Assembly: GCA_964385195.1 (NCBI GenBank)
Contig: CAYLOC010000071.1
Span: 1 to 13,472 of the forward strand
From: CAYLOC01 sp964385195
GTDB lineage: Bacteria > Actinomycetota > Actinomycetes > Propionibacteriales > Nocardioidaceae
Reading direction: 5' to 3'
DNA length: 13,472 nucleotides
The translations under genes were made by a program, and so were the position numbers. Every line of letters starts with the position of its first letter. The stretch's first letter is position 1. The notes under the pieces are model-generated. The model made no database searches. It was not told the origin of the DNA and saw only the letters and a program-made list of their open reading frames with translations. Below are positions 6,415 through 13,451 of the stretch, in pieces.

Positions 6415-7662
6415 GTGACCTCGACCTCGGTGCAGCCCGACGAGGCGCCTCTCGTGGCGCGCACGGTCCTCGTCGATGACCCCGGATCCCTGGTGGCGTT
6501 GCTGCCTACCGATGCCCCGGTGGCGTGGCTACACCGGCGCAACGGCCTGGTCGGGTGGGGCGAGGCTGCCCGGATCGATACCAGCGGTCCGGACCGGTTC
6601 GCCGACGCCGACCGCTGGTGGCGGGATCTGGCCGCGCGCAGCGTCGTGCGCGACGAGGCGGAGGTCCCGGGCAGTGGCCTGGTGGCGTTCGGGTCGTTCG
6701 GGTACGCCGACGACCCGGGCAGGTCGGTCCTGGTTGCCCCGTCGGTCGTCGTGGGCCGTCGCGATGATGTCGCCTGGGTCACCACCATGTCACCGGCCGG
6801 CCTCCTTCCCCCGCCGTCGTTGCGCCCGGGCGGACCGGCCCGCGCGCCGTCGGGCGCGGTGTTCAGTGACGGGGCGCTGACCGGCACGGCGTGGGAGTCG
6901 GTGGTCGCCGAGGCCGTTCGGCGGATCCGGGCCGGTGCCCTGGAGAAGGTCGTCCTCGCTCGTGACCTGGTGGCTGAGCTGGACGAGCCGCTGGACGTCC
7001 GCGCGGCGCTGGCGACCCTGGCCGATCGCTATCCCGCGTGCTGGACGTTCCACGTCGACGGACTGTTCGGCGCCACGCCGGAGATGCTGGTACGGCGGGA
7101 GCGCGGGCTGGCGGCATCCCGTGTCCTTGCCGGAACGATCCGCCGTACCGATGACGACGCCCATGACATGGAGCTCGCCGGAACATTGGCCCGGTCGTCG
7201 AAGGACCTGGAGGAGCACGAGCTGGCGGTCCGTTCGGTGGCGGAGGCGCTGGCGCCGTACTGCCGCAGCATGAACGTGCCCGAGGCGCCGTTCGTGCTGC
7301 ACCTGCCGAACGTGATGCACCTGGCCACCGACGTGACCGGCGTGCTCAGTGGCGACACCACGTCGCTCGGGCTGGCTGCTGCCCTTCACCCCAGCGCAGC
7401 CGTGGGCGGCACGCCGACCTCCGACGCGATCCGGCTGATCGCCGAGATCGAGGGCATGGACCGCGGCCGGTACGCCGGCCCGGTGGGGTGGATGGACGCA
7501 GACGGGGACGGCGAGTGGGGGATCGCGCTGCGTTCAGCCGAGTACGACGGCACCCGCGTCCGTCTGTTCGCCGGCTGCGGAATCGTCGCCGACTCCGACC
7601 CCACCGCGGAACTGGCCGAGGCGGCCGCGAAGTTCCTCCCGATCCGCGACGCCCTGGCCTGA
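6415..7662 (+). CDS. menF: Isochorismate synthase (menaquinone pathway)
   Basis: A 415-residue chorismate-utilising enzyme converting chorismate to isochorismate, the entry step of classical menaquinone synthesis. The C-terminal chorismate-binding domain shows AGALEKVVLARDLV with Lys178, matching the catalytic-base lysine of MenF/EntC (Lys190 in E. coli MenF). It continues with FGATPEMLVRR at 218-228, RVLAGTIRR at 236-244, SSKDLEEHELAV at 261-272, HPSAAVGGTPT at 325-335, YAGPVGWMDADGDGEW at 353-368 and AGCGIVADSDPTAE at 386-399. Glutamates in the 261-272 and 386-402 blocks correspond to the Mg2+ ligands of the family. A salicylate or enterobactin-type isochorismate synthase would look similar; the neighbouring menG favours menaquinone. 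The GTG at 6415 is preferred over an upstream ATG at 6337, which would run antisense into menG. It is the only plus-strand gene here. Confidence 0.93.
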   Translation: MTSTSVQPDEAPLVARTVLVDDPGSLVALLPTDAPVAWLHRRNGLVGWGEAARIDTSGPDRFADADRWWRDLAARSVVRDEAEVPGSGLVAFGSFGYADDPGRSVLVAPSVVVGRRDDVAWVTTMSPAGLLPPPSLRPGGPARAPSGAVFSDGALTGTAWESVVAEAVRRIRAGALEKVVLARDLVAELDEPLDVRAALATLADRYPACWTFHVDGLFGATPEMLVRRERGLAASRVLAGTIRRTDDDAHDMELAGTLARSSKDLEEHELAVRSVAEALAPYCRSMNVPEAPFVLHLPNVMHLATDVTGVLSGDTTSLGLAAALHPSAAVGGTPTSDAIRLIAEIEGMDRGRYAGPVGWMDADGDGEWGIALRSAEYDGTRVRLFAGCGIVADSDPTAELAEAAAKFLPIRDALA

Positions 7663-7686
7663 CCGCCTGCCTGCCCCCGGTCCGGC

Positions 7687-7980
7687 TCAGCCGGGCTGGT
7701 CTTGTGCGCCGAGGCCGAACTGCACGGACCCGTTCTGGTCGACCTGCGCGTCGAGCACCTGGTCATTCAGCGCCGTGGCCGCGGTTTCGTCCAGGAACAG
7801 CCGGGCGCCGCCGTCCTCGACGATCTGGTCCCCGGGCTCGGGTTCCTCCACCGGTGCGAGAGCGAAGTTGCCGGGGTCGCTCTCCTGCTGGCTGATGCGA
7901 AGGCCCGCATCGTCAGCGCTGCTGGACTGGGCGGTGATGGTCTTCACGACATCGGCGGCATTCGGCGTCAGGGTGAGCAC
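7687..7980 (-). CDS. HesB/IscA-like (A-type carrier fold) protein lacking cysteines
   Basis: A 97-residue protein resembling short actinobacterial proteins annotated as HesB-like or Fe-S biogenesis. It starts LTLTPNAADVVKTI, has a central LRISQQ, then a hydrophobic segment ARLFLDETAATALNDQVLDAQV (residues 59-80), ending in a strand before GLGAQDQPG. True A-type carriers bind iron or an Fe-S cluster through three cysteines. This sequence has none, so classical cluster carriage is unlikely. The GTG at 7980 has a GGAG about eight bases upstream. It lies downstream of the tricorn gene but is separated by a strong hairpin, and it converges with menF across 24 bp. Family assignment is moderate and the function is unknown. 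Confidence 0.75.
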   Translation of the reverse strand: MLTLTPNAADVVKTITAQSSSADDAGLRISQQESDPGNFALAPVEEPEPGDQIVEDGGARLFLDETAATALNDQVLDAQVDQNGSVQFGLGAQDQPG

Positions 7981-8046
7981 AGGTCTCTCCGTCCTGTTGC
8001 GTACATGGCCCCTCCACCGTCTCGTGCGTGGACGCTCCACACAAGC

Positions 8047-8074
8047 CCCGGGCGTGTCGTCCCGACAGCCCGGG
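8047..8074 (-). terminator. Strong hairpin downstream of the tricorn gene
   Basis: Arms CCCGGGC-g-TGTCG (8047-8059) and CGACAGCCCGGG (8063-8074) pair over 12 bases with one bulged G and a three-base loop. It begins 16 bases after the tricorn stop on the minus strand. There is no T-tract, as is common for actinobacterial terminator hairpins. It separates the tricorn gene from the HesB-like gene 66 bases further on. The hairpin itself is clear; termination is inferred. Confidence 0.6.
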
Positions 8075-8089
8075 CGGCAGCGCGGACGA

Positions 8090-11000
8090 TCAGCGCAGCG
8101 GCGGGATCGGTGGCGGCTGGGCGGCGGGCTGGCGCCGGAGCCGGCGGCGGATGACGTCGAGTGCTCGGTCCAGTTGCACGTCGTGACCGGCCACATGGTC
8201 CTGCGGCGTGGCGACCACCTCGATGTCGGGGTCGACCCCGTGGTTCTCCACACCCCAGCCGAACGTGGTGAACCAGAACGAGTACCGCGGCTGGGTCACC
8301 ACGGTGCCGTCTACCAGGTGGTACCGCCCGTCGATGCCGATCACGCCGCCCCAGGTGCGGGTGCCGATCACCGGGCCGAGTTGCAGCGACCGGATCGCGG
8401 CGGTGACGATGTCTCCGTCGGACCCGGAGTACATGTCCGCGAGCGCCACCATCGGGCCGCGCCGGGCGTCGCTGGGATAGGACTCCGGGGTGCCCTCGCG
8501 GACCAGGTCCCAGCCGATGATCTGCCGGGCCAGCTTCTCCACGACCAGCTGGGACGTGTGTCCCCCGCGGTTGCCGCGTACGTCGACCACCAGCGCGTCC
8601 CGCGCGACCTCGGTGCGCAGGTCGCGGTGCAGTTGGGCCCACCCCGGCGACATCATGTCCGGCACGTGCACGTACCCGACCGTGCCGTCGGTCTGTGCGT
8701 GGACGTACGCCCGGCGCTCGTTCACCCAGTCCTGGTACCGCAGTGGGGTCTCGTCGGCCATCGGCACCACCACGACGCGACGCTGGTCCCCACCGCCGCG
8801 CGGGGCGAGGGTGAGCTCGACGGGGCGGCCGGCCGTCCCCAGCAACAGCGCACCGGGGCTGGTGGTGGCACTGGTGGGCCGACCGTCGACGGCGACGATC
8901 GCGTCACCCGGCCGCGCCGCGACGCCCGGAGCAGCCAAGGGGGACCGGGCCCGGCGGTCGGAGGACTCCCCCGGAACCACACGGGCCACGCGCCAGCGTT
9001 CGCCGGTGAACTCCAGGTCGGCGCCGAGGAGGCCCTGCCGGCGTGCCGCGTCGGTGCGGGGCGCCGGTGGCATGCAGTAGGCGTGCGAGGACCCCAGCTC
9101 GCCGTGCATCTCCCAGATGAGGTCGATGAGGTCGTCGTGGGAGGCGATCTGCTCCAACAGCGGTGCGTAGCGGTCATGGGCCCCCTGCCAGTCGGTCCCG
9201 CCCATGTCGGCACGCCAGAAGTGGTCGCGCATGAGCCGCCACGCCTCGTCGTACATCTGCCGCCATTCGGCCGGCGGGTCGACCTCGACCCGGACCCGCG
9301 ACAGGTCCACCTCCACAGCGTCGGGACTGTCCTCCTCCGGCTTGCGAGTCGCGGGAACCACCCGCAGCGCCGCCTTGTCGCGCACCACCAGCCGCTTCCC
9401 GTCACCGGAGGCCACGACGCTGTCGGCGGTGTCGGCCAGGGTCTGGGTCTTGCGGGTGGCGAAGTCCAGGTGCTCCAGCCGGGCGCGCACGCTGTCGTCG
9501 TCGAGGGTGGCGAGGTCGTCACCGAGTTGGCCCCGCAGCGGCTCGTTCAGCCAGACCAGTCCGCCGTCGACGGCGCACAGGCGGGAGTACCGACCAGCGG
9601 CCACGGGGAGCGGGACGAGGCGCGCAGCGAGGCCGTCGACGTCGACGACCGTCTCCGGCGGGGTGCCGTCCTTGTCGCCGTCCTTCTTGCCCGCCCCGTT
9701 GTCGGCGGCCGCCTTGTCCGCTCCTTCCTTGCCGTCTTCCTTCCCTCCGGGCGGGCGGCCGGCGAGCATCGGGGCGAACGGCGATGGAGTGTCCGCAGCG
9801 AGCGGGACCAGGTGCGGGCGGCAGCCGCCGGGGAAGGACAGGTCGAAGACGAACGCGTCGTAGACCGGGTCGAGGCTTCGGACCGACAAGAAGGCAAGGT
9901 GCTTGCCGTCGCAGGTGAACACCGGCTCGGTGTCGGTGAACCGGAGCGGGGTGACGTCGATGGGCTGGGCCCGGGTATCGGTCCGGGCGATCCGGATCTG
10001 CGCGAGGGGCTCGGGTCCGGGGGCCGACCACGCCAGCCACCGGGAGTCCGGGGAGAACGCCAACCCGCTGAAGTCGCCGTGGTCGGTGTCGTCGACCTGT
10101 CGCAGCCGCGCGGCCCGGGCGATACGGCCGGCCGGGACCGTGGCGAGCAGCAGCCTGCCGTCATGGGTGGCGATCGCGAGCCGGCGACCGTCCGGTGACG
10201 CCGCCATCTCCAGCACCCGGCCGACCCTCCCGGAGGCGACGAGCTGTTGTGGTTCATCGTCGTCGGTCGGGTCCCCCACCCAGACGGAGTCGTCGCCGTC
10301 GGCGTCACTGACCCAGGCCAGGCGGCTGCCGTCGCCGAGCAGGACGGGCAGTCTCCGACGTACGTCGGAGGAGTCAGCGACGGCCCGAGCGGGGCCGTCG
10401 GTGTGCGTGACCCACCAGATGCCGCCACGCACCTCCAGCGCGGAGGCGCGTCCGGTGTGGTCGGGGGCGGCGGTCTCGAGGATGGATGCCGAGACGTGCA
10501 CCGGATGCGGCTGTCGGGCGGTACGCGGTCCGGCCAGCGTCACCTCCACGGACCGCGGCTCGGTCGCGGGGTCCAGGTTGTCCAGGAGGTACAGCGAGCC
10601 GCCGGCCTCGTAGACGACCTGCTCGCCGTCGGAGGTTGCATGCCGTGCGTAGTAGTCACCGGCGGTGGTGTGCGCGGTGAGCCGGCCCGCGCTGGGGGCG
10701 CGCTTACCGACGGTGGCGGAGAAGATCTGCCCCCGGCCCTCGTGGTCGGAGATGAACCCGATGCGTTGCCGTCCGTCCGGCGTGCGGGTCCACAGTGGGC
10801 TCACCAGCCCGGACCGGAGACCGGGGAAGATACGGCGGAACTCTCCGCGGTCGTCGAGGTCCAGCCACAGCTGGCTCGCCGTACCGCCGCGGTAGTGCTT
10901 CCACCAGGCCGGTTCCGCCGTCGTCGGGGTCGCCAACAGCGCGCCGCCGTCCGGCCCGAAGACGAGGTCAGCGGCCCACCCGTACGGCAGCCGGCGGCCC

Positions 11001-11377
11001 GGGCTGCCGTCTATCGGGACCGCATAGGCGTACATGCACCGGCTGTCCGGCTCCCCGGTGGCGCTGACCACCAGCACCTCGTGGTCACTCCACCAGCCAC
11101 GCACCGCCGTGGTGCGGTCGCCCCAGAACGTCAGCCGTCGGGACACACCGCCGTCGGTACCGGCGACGTACACCTCGGGGGCGCCATCGCGTACTGCGGT
11201 CCAGGCAACCCGGGTGCCGTCGGGCGAGAGCCGGGGTGAGCGGACAGGGACGCGATCGGCGCTGACCCGCCATGCGCGACCGCCGTCACGACCGACCAGC
11301 CAGATGTCGTCCTCGGCGACGAAGGTGATCGTGTCACCGCACACGTGCGGGAATCTCAGGTAAGAGTCTGCAGCCAT
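8090..11377 (-). CDS. Tricorn protease
   Basis: A 1095-residue cytosolic serine protease of the tricorn family (peptidase S41B), which in Thermoplasma forms large assemblies that cut proteasome-derived peptides. N-terminal beta-propeller repeats occupy roughly residues 30-690, rich in SPDG-type turns (LSPDGTRVAW, SPDSRWLAW). A helical C1 part follows, then a PDZ domain at about 780-875 containing RPGDAIVAVDGRP, then the C2 domain. The full catalytic tetrad is visible: Ser764-His765 in GSSHAY, nucleophile Ser986 in YSGSDGD and Glu1044 in WGVENHGVDPD. These match Thermoplasma Ser745, His746, Ser965 and Glu1023 with near-constant offset. Asp987, equivalent to the S1-pocket Asp966, is kept, suggesting cleavage after basic residues. 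A Lys/Asp-rich insert lies at 538-577. The ATG has no ribosome site but sits seven bases after a -10-like TAGTGT. Confidence 0.96.
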   Translation of the reverse strand: MAADSYLRFPHVCGDTITFVAEDDIWLVGRDGGRAWRVSADRVPVRSPRLSPDGTRVAWTAVRDGAPEVYVAGTDGGVSRRLTFWGDRTTAVRGWWSDHEVLVVSATGEPDSRCMYAYAVPIDGSPGRRLPYGWAADLVFGPDGGALLATPTTAEPAWWKHYRGGTASQLWLDLDDRGEFRRIFPGLRSGLVSPLWTRTPDGRQRIGFISDHEGRGQIFSATVGKRAPSAGRLTAHTTAGDYYARHATSDGEQVVYEAGGSLYLLDNLDPATEPRSVEVTLAGPRTARQPHPVHVSASILETAAPDHTGRASALEVRGGIWWVTHTDGPARAVADSSDVRRRLPVLLGDGSRLAWVSDADGDDSVWVGDPTDDDEPQQLVASGRVGRVLEMAASPDGRRLAIATHDGRLLLATVPAGRIARAARLRQVDDTDHGDFSGLAFSPDSRWLAWSAPGPEPLAQIRIARTDTRAQPIDVTPLRFTDTEPVFTCDGKHLAFLSVRSLDPVYDAFVFDLSFPGGCRPHLVPLAADTPSPFAPMLAGRPPGGKEDGKEGADKAAADNGAGKKDGDKDGTPPETVVDVDGLAARLVPLPVAAGRYSRLCAVDGGLVWLNEPLRGQLGDDLATLDDDSVRARLEHLDFATRKTQTLADTADSVVASGDGKRLVVRDKAALRVVPATRKPEEDSPDAVEVDLSRVRVEVDPPAEWRQMYDEAWRLMRDHFWRADMGGTDWQGAHDRYAPLLEQIASHDDLIDLIWEMHGELGSSHAYCMPPAPRTDAARRQGLLGADLEFTGERWRVARVVPGESSDRRARSPLAAPGVAARPGDAIVAVDGRPTSATTSPGALLLGTAGRPVELTLAPRGGGDQRRVVVVPMADETPLRYQDWVNERRAYVHAQTDGTVGYVHVPDMMSPGWAQLHRDLRTEVARDALVVDVRGNRGGHTSQLVVEKLARQIIGWDLVREGTPESYPSDARRGPMVALADMYSGSDGDIVTAAIRSLQLGPVIGTRTWGGVIGIDGRYHLVDGTVVTQPRYSFWFTTFGWGVENHGVDPDIEVVATPQDHVAGHDVQLDRALDVIRRRLRRQPAAQPPPIPPLR

Positions 11378-11384
11378 GGCGGTG

Positions 11385-11390
11385 ACACTA
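11385..11390 (-). promoter_or_regulatory. Possible -10 element of the tricorn gene, implying a leaderless transcript
   Basis: The minus strand reads TAGTGT followed by seven bases and then the tricorn ATG. This is the spacing expected if transcription starts at the A of the start codon. It lies within the 24-bp gap after the HTH-DinB gene, and no purine-rich ribosome site is present there, which favours leaderless translation. The -35 region is not recognisable. Confidence 0.45.
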
Positions 11391-11401
11391 TCGTCGCCGC
11401 G

Positions 11402-12319
11402 TCAGCCCGGCTCTGCCACCCACCGCATCGGATCACCCCACCCGAGGTCGGGGATTCCCGCGTCGTTCAGCGCCAGCGCCACGAGGGTACGCCGATGGGC
11501 GGCGAACGTCAGGACGTGCGCAATCATGCCGCCGTAGGTGAAGACCTCGGCAGGCTCGCACAGTGCGTCGACGAACGTCTCGCCGAGCCGTGCCTCCTCG
11601 ACCACCTGCCGTACCTCGCTAAGGAAGGCGGGGCCGGCCTCGGCCAGCCGGGTGCGCATCGCGGCGAGATCCTCGTGCTCCTCGACCGACCAGTCGTAGT
11701 CCCGGTCCGCGACGGCGCAGTTCCACATGTCCATCTGGCCGACGAGTCGGGACAGCAGCGACCGTACCGTCTGCGGGTCGTCGTCGACCGATACCTCGAT
11801 GGGGTTGTCGAGCTGTTCGTTGGTGAGTTGTCCGGCTCGCTCGATCATTTCGCCGACGAGCCAGATGTGGTGTTCCACCATCTTGGTCAGTAGTTCCATG
11901 GCCGTTACTTTCTGTGCAGCAGGCAGCCGCAGGCCACCCGGGGGATAGAAGTGGACGCCGTTCGGTGCCGGGAGCTGCGGTCTCCCGGGCCGGCTCCGCC
12001 ACACCGACGGCACCACGCCGTAGGCCCGGCTGAACGCGCGCGTGAACGCCTCGTGTGAGGAGTAGCCTGCCTCGACCGCCACCCGGAGGATGTCGGTCGC
12101 GGTGGCCGTGTTCGCCAGCCGGTACGCGGCCCGCTCCAGCAGCACCCGGCGGCGGAACCGCCCCGGCGTCTCCCCGGCAGCGGCGCACACCACCCGGTCC
12201 AACTGGGACCGGGACAGGTACATCCGCGCCGCGATCCCGTCGCCGTGGACCTCGTGGTCATCAAGGTGGGCGGCGACGGTGTCGACGAACGTGGTGAACG
12301 TGTCGGTGAACGTCGTCAT
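11402..12319 (-). CDS. AraC-type HTH protein with C-terminal DinB-like domain
   Basis: A 305-residue two-domain protein. Residues about 12-110 form an AraC/XylS DNA-binding domain: a first helix-turn-helix around GIAARMYLSRSQLDRVV (28-44), then the family signature VAVEAGYSSHEAFTRAFSRAYGVVPSVWR (80-108). A Pro/Gly linker at 111-135 leads to a four-helix DinB-superfamily-like domain (140-290) containing ELLTKMVEHHIWLVGEM and AHVLTFAAHRRTLVAL. Many AraC regulators carry the sensor at the N-terminus; here the order is reversed. The His ligands normal for DinB metal sites are only partly present: His150/151 near the first helix, Asp197 in the middle helix, His268 and His275. Metal binding is therefore uncertain. 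The ATG at 12319 has GGAGG only one base upstream, so initiation may be weak. It lies 37 bp after the desaturase gene and 24 bp before the tricorn gene. Ligand and target are unknown. Confidence 0.85.
   Translation of the reverse strand: MTTFTDTFTTFVDTVAAHLDDHEVHGDGIAARMYLSRSQLDRVVCAAAGETPGRFRRRVLLERAAYRLANTATATDILRVAVEAGYSSHEAFTRAFSRAYGVVPSVWRSRPGRPQLPAPNGVHFYPPGGLRLPAAQKVTAMELLTKMVEHHIWLVGEMIERAGQLTNEQLDNPIEVSVDDDPQTVRSLLSRLVGQMDMWNCAVADRDYDWSVEEHEDLAAMRTRLAEAGPAFLSEVRQVVEEARLGETFVDALCEPAEVFTYGGMIAHVLTFAAHRRTLVALALNDAGIPDLGWGDPMRWVAEPG
12287..12313 (-). repeat. Triple ACGTTC repeat at the 5' end of the HTH-DinB gene
   Basis: ACGTTC occurs three times on the minus strand (12308-12313, 12296-12301, 12287-12292), at intervals of 12 and 9 bases, inside codons for the TF-rich N-terminus (MTTFTDTFTTFVDT). 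The intervals are multiples of three, so peptide repetition alone may explain it. Direct repeats are also what an AraC-type protein would bind, so autoregulation is conceivable. Confidence 0.3.
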
Positions 12320-12356
12320 GCCTCCAGCGTGCCCTGTCACGCTGCGGATGTCTTGA

Positions 12357-13421
12357 TCATTTTCGCTGACCGGTGGCGGCACTCCCGCCGACCCGGTGCA
12401 GGTGCCGCAGCGCCGTGGCGTAGGAGCGCAGTAGCCCCGTCTCGCAGTACTCCACCCCGAGCCTGGCGCAGTGCGCACGGACGACGGGCCGCGCATGGCG
12501 CAGGTTCGGCGTCGGCATGCTCGGGAACAGGTGATGCTCGATCTGGTAGTTCAGCCCGCCCAGCGCGACGTCGACCAGCCAGCCCCCGGTGACATTGCGC
12601 GACGTCAGAACCTGCTTGCGCAGGTAGTCCAGCCGGTCGGTGCCTACCCGGGTCGGCATGCCTTTGTGGTTCGGCGCGAACGTGCACCCCAGGTAGACCC
12701 CGAACACCGCCTGGTTCACCAGCACGAACAGCACCGCCGTACCCAGGGGCATGCTCGTCAGCACCAGCACGAGATAACCAAGACCGTGGACGCCGAGCAG
12801 CAGCGCCTCCCACCGGCGGTTCGCGACGCCGGGGCGAAGGAGCGCGCGGATGCTGGAGGCATGCAGGTTGAACCCCTCCAGCGTCAGCAGCGGGAAGAAC
12901 AGGTAGCCCTGGCACCGCGCGAGGAGCCGCTGCCACCGGCTGTGCCTGCGGCGCGCCTGCGCCGGTGACCAGACCAGCACCTCGGGGCTGACATCGGGGT
13001 CGAGGTCCTCGTGGTTGGGGTTCGCGTGGTGCCGGGTGTGCTTGTCCATCCACCAGCCGTAGCTCATGCCGATCCCGAGGTTCCCCGCGATCCGCCCGGC
13101 CACCGCGCTGGTCCGCCGGGACCGGAAGACCTGCCGATGGGCCAGGTCGTGTGCGAGCAGGGCGACCTGCGCGAAGACCACCGCGAGCACGGCGGCGAGG
13201 GCGAGCTGCCACCAGGAGTTCCCCAGCAGGACGACCCCTGCCCAGACGCCGACGTAGGCAGTCGCCACGGCGACGCCGCGGAGCAGGTAGTAGCCGGGTC
13301 GTCGCCGAAGCAGCCCGGCGTCGGTGATCAACCGCCGCAGGGCAGCGAAGTCGCTGCCGGTGCCGTCCCGGGTCGCGTTCGGGGGAGACAGAGGGGGCAG
13401 GGCCGGAGTGGAAACGCTCAT
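12357..13421 (-). CDS. Membrane fatty acid desaturase (three-His-box type)
   Basis: A 354-residue integral-membrane di-iron desaturase. It introduces a double bond into an acyl-CoA or acyl-lipid chain with oxygen and a ferredoxin or similar donor. All three histidine boxes are present: HDLAH at 91-95, HTRHH at 128-132 and QIEHH at 293-297. The Gln at the start of the last box and the HDxxH form of the first resemble the front-end / linoleoyl-CoA desaturase-like branch. No cytochrome b5 domain is fused. Membrane segments are visible at about 47-67, 72-90, 205-225 and 228-247. The first 25 residues are Ser/Pro-rich and probably disordered. Regiospecificity cannot be read. The ATG at 13421 has a GGAG close upstream. 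It is the first gene of the desaturase, HTH-DinB, tricorn run. Confidence 0.93.
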   Translation of the reverse strand: MSVSTPALPPLSPPNATRDGTGSDFAALRRLITDAGLLRRRPGYYLLRGVAVATAYVGVWAGVVLLGNSWWQLALAAVLAVVFAQVALLAHDLAHRQVFRSRRTSAVAGRIAGNLGIGMSYGWWMDKHTRHHANPNHEDLDPDVSPEVLVWSPAQARRRHSRWQRLLARCQGYLFFPLLTLEGFNLHASSIRALLRPGVANRRWEALLLGVHGLGYLVLVLTSMPLGTAVLFVLVNQAVFGVYLGCTFAPNHKGMPTRVGTDRLDYLRKQVLTSRNVTGGWLVDVALGGLNYQIEHHLFPSMPTPNLRHARPVVRAHCARLGVEYCETGLLRSYATALRHLHRVGGSAATGQRK

Positions 13422-13435
13422 GTCTCCACGTTCGG

Positions 13436-13451
13436 GGCCGGCTGCCCGGCC
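13436..13451. other. Short inverted repeat upstream of the desaturase gene
   Basis: Arms GGCCGG (13436-13441) and CCGGCC (13446-13451) pair around a four-base loop CTGC, 15-30 bases upstream of the desaturase ATG. It could be a leader hairpin, an operator or the end of an upstream transcript. The window stops 21 bases later, so context is lacking. No gene or clear promoter was seen in 13422-13472. Confidence 0.25.

Noticed and set aside
6360..6887. Extended N-terminus of the menG reading frame
   Set aside because: The frame runs antisense through menF. The family start MSRAxLDK and a ribosome site place the true start at 6359.
7663..7694. Terminator between convergent menF and the HesB-like gene
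   Set aside because: CCGGCT-C-AGCCGG at 7682-7694 is symmetric, but as a hairpin it leaves only four pairs around a five-base loop and has no T-tract. It also overlaps the HesB-like stop, so it is too weak to call.
7775..10198. 807-codon open frame on the plus strand opposite the tricorn gene
   Set aside because: It is antisense to a gene with an intact catalytic tetrad and family-length protein. The translation is low-complexity and Arg/Gly/Val-rich, typical of a shadow frame produced by high third-position G+C.
10247..11239. 330-codon plus-strand open frame opposite the tricorn N-terminal propeller
   Set aside because: Same reason: a shadow of a well-supported gene, with a Gly/Val/Arg-rich translation and no motif.
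12320..12496. Upstream extension of the HTH-DinB frame into the desaturase gene
   Set aside because: The extension overlaps the desaturase C-terminus and resembles no AraC protein. The ATG at 12319 begins right before the DNA-binding domain.
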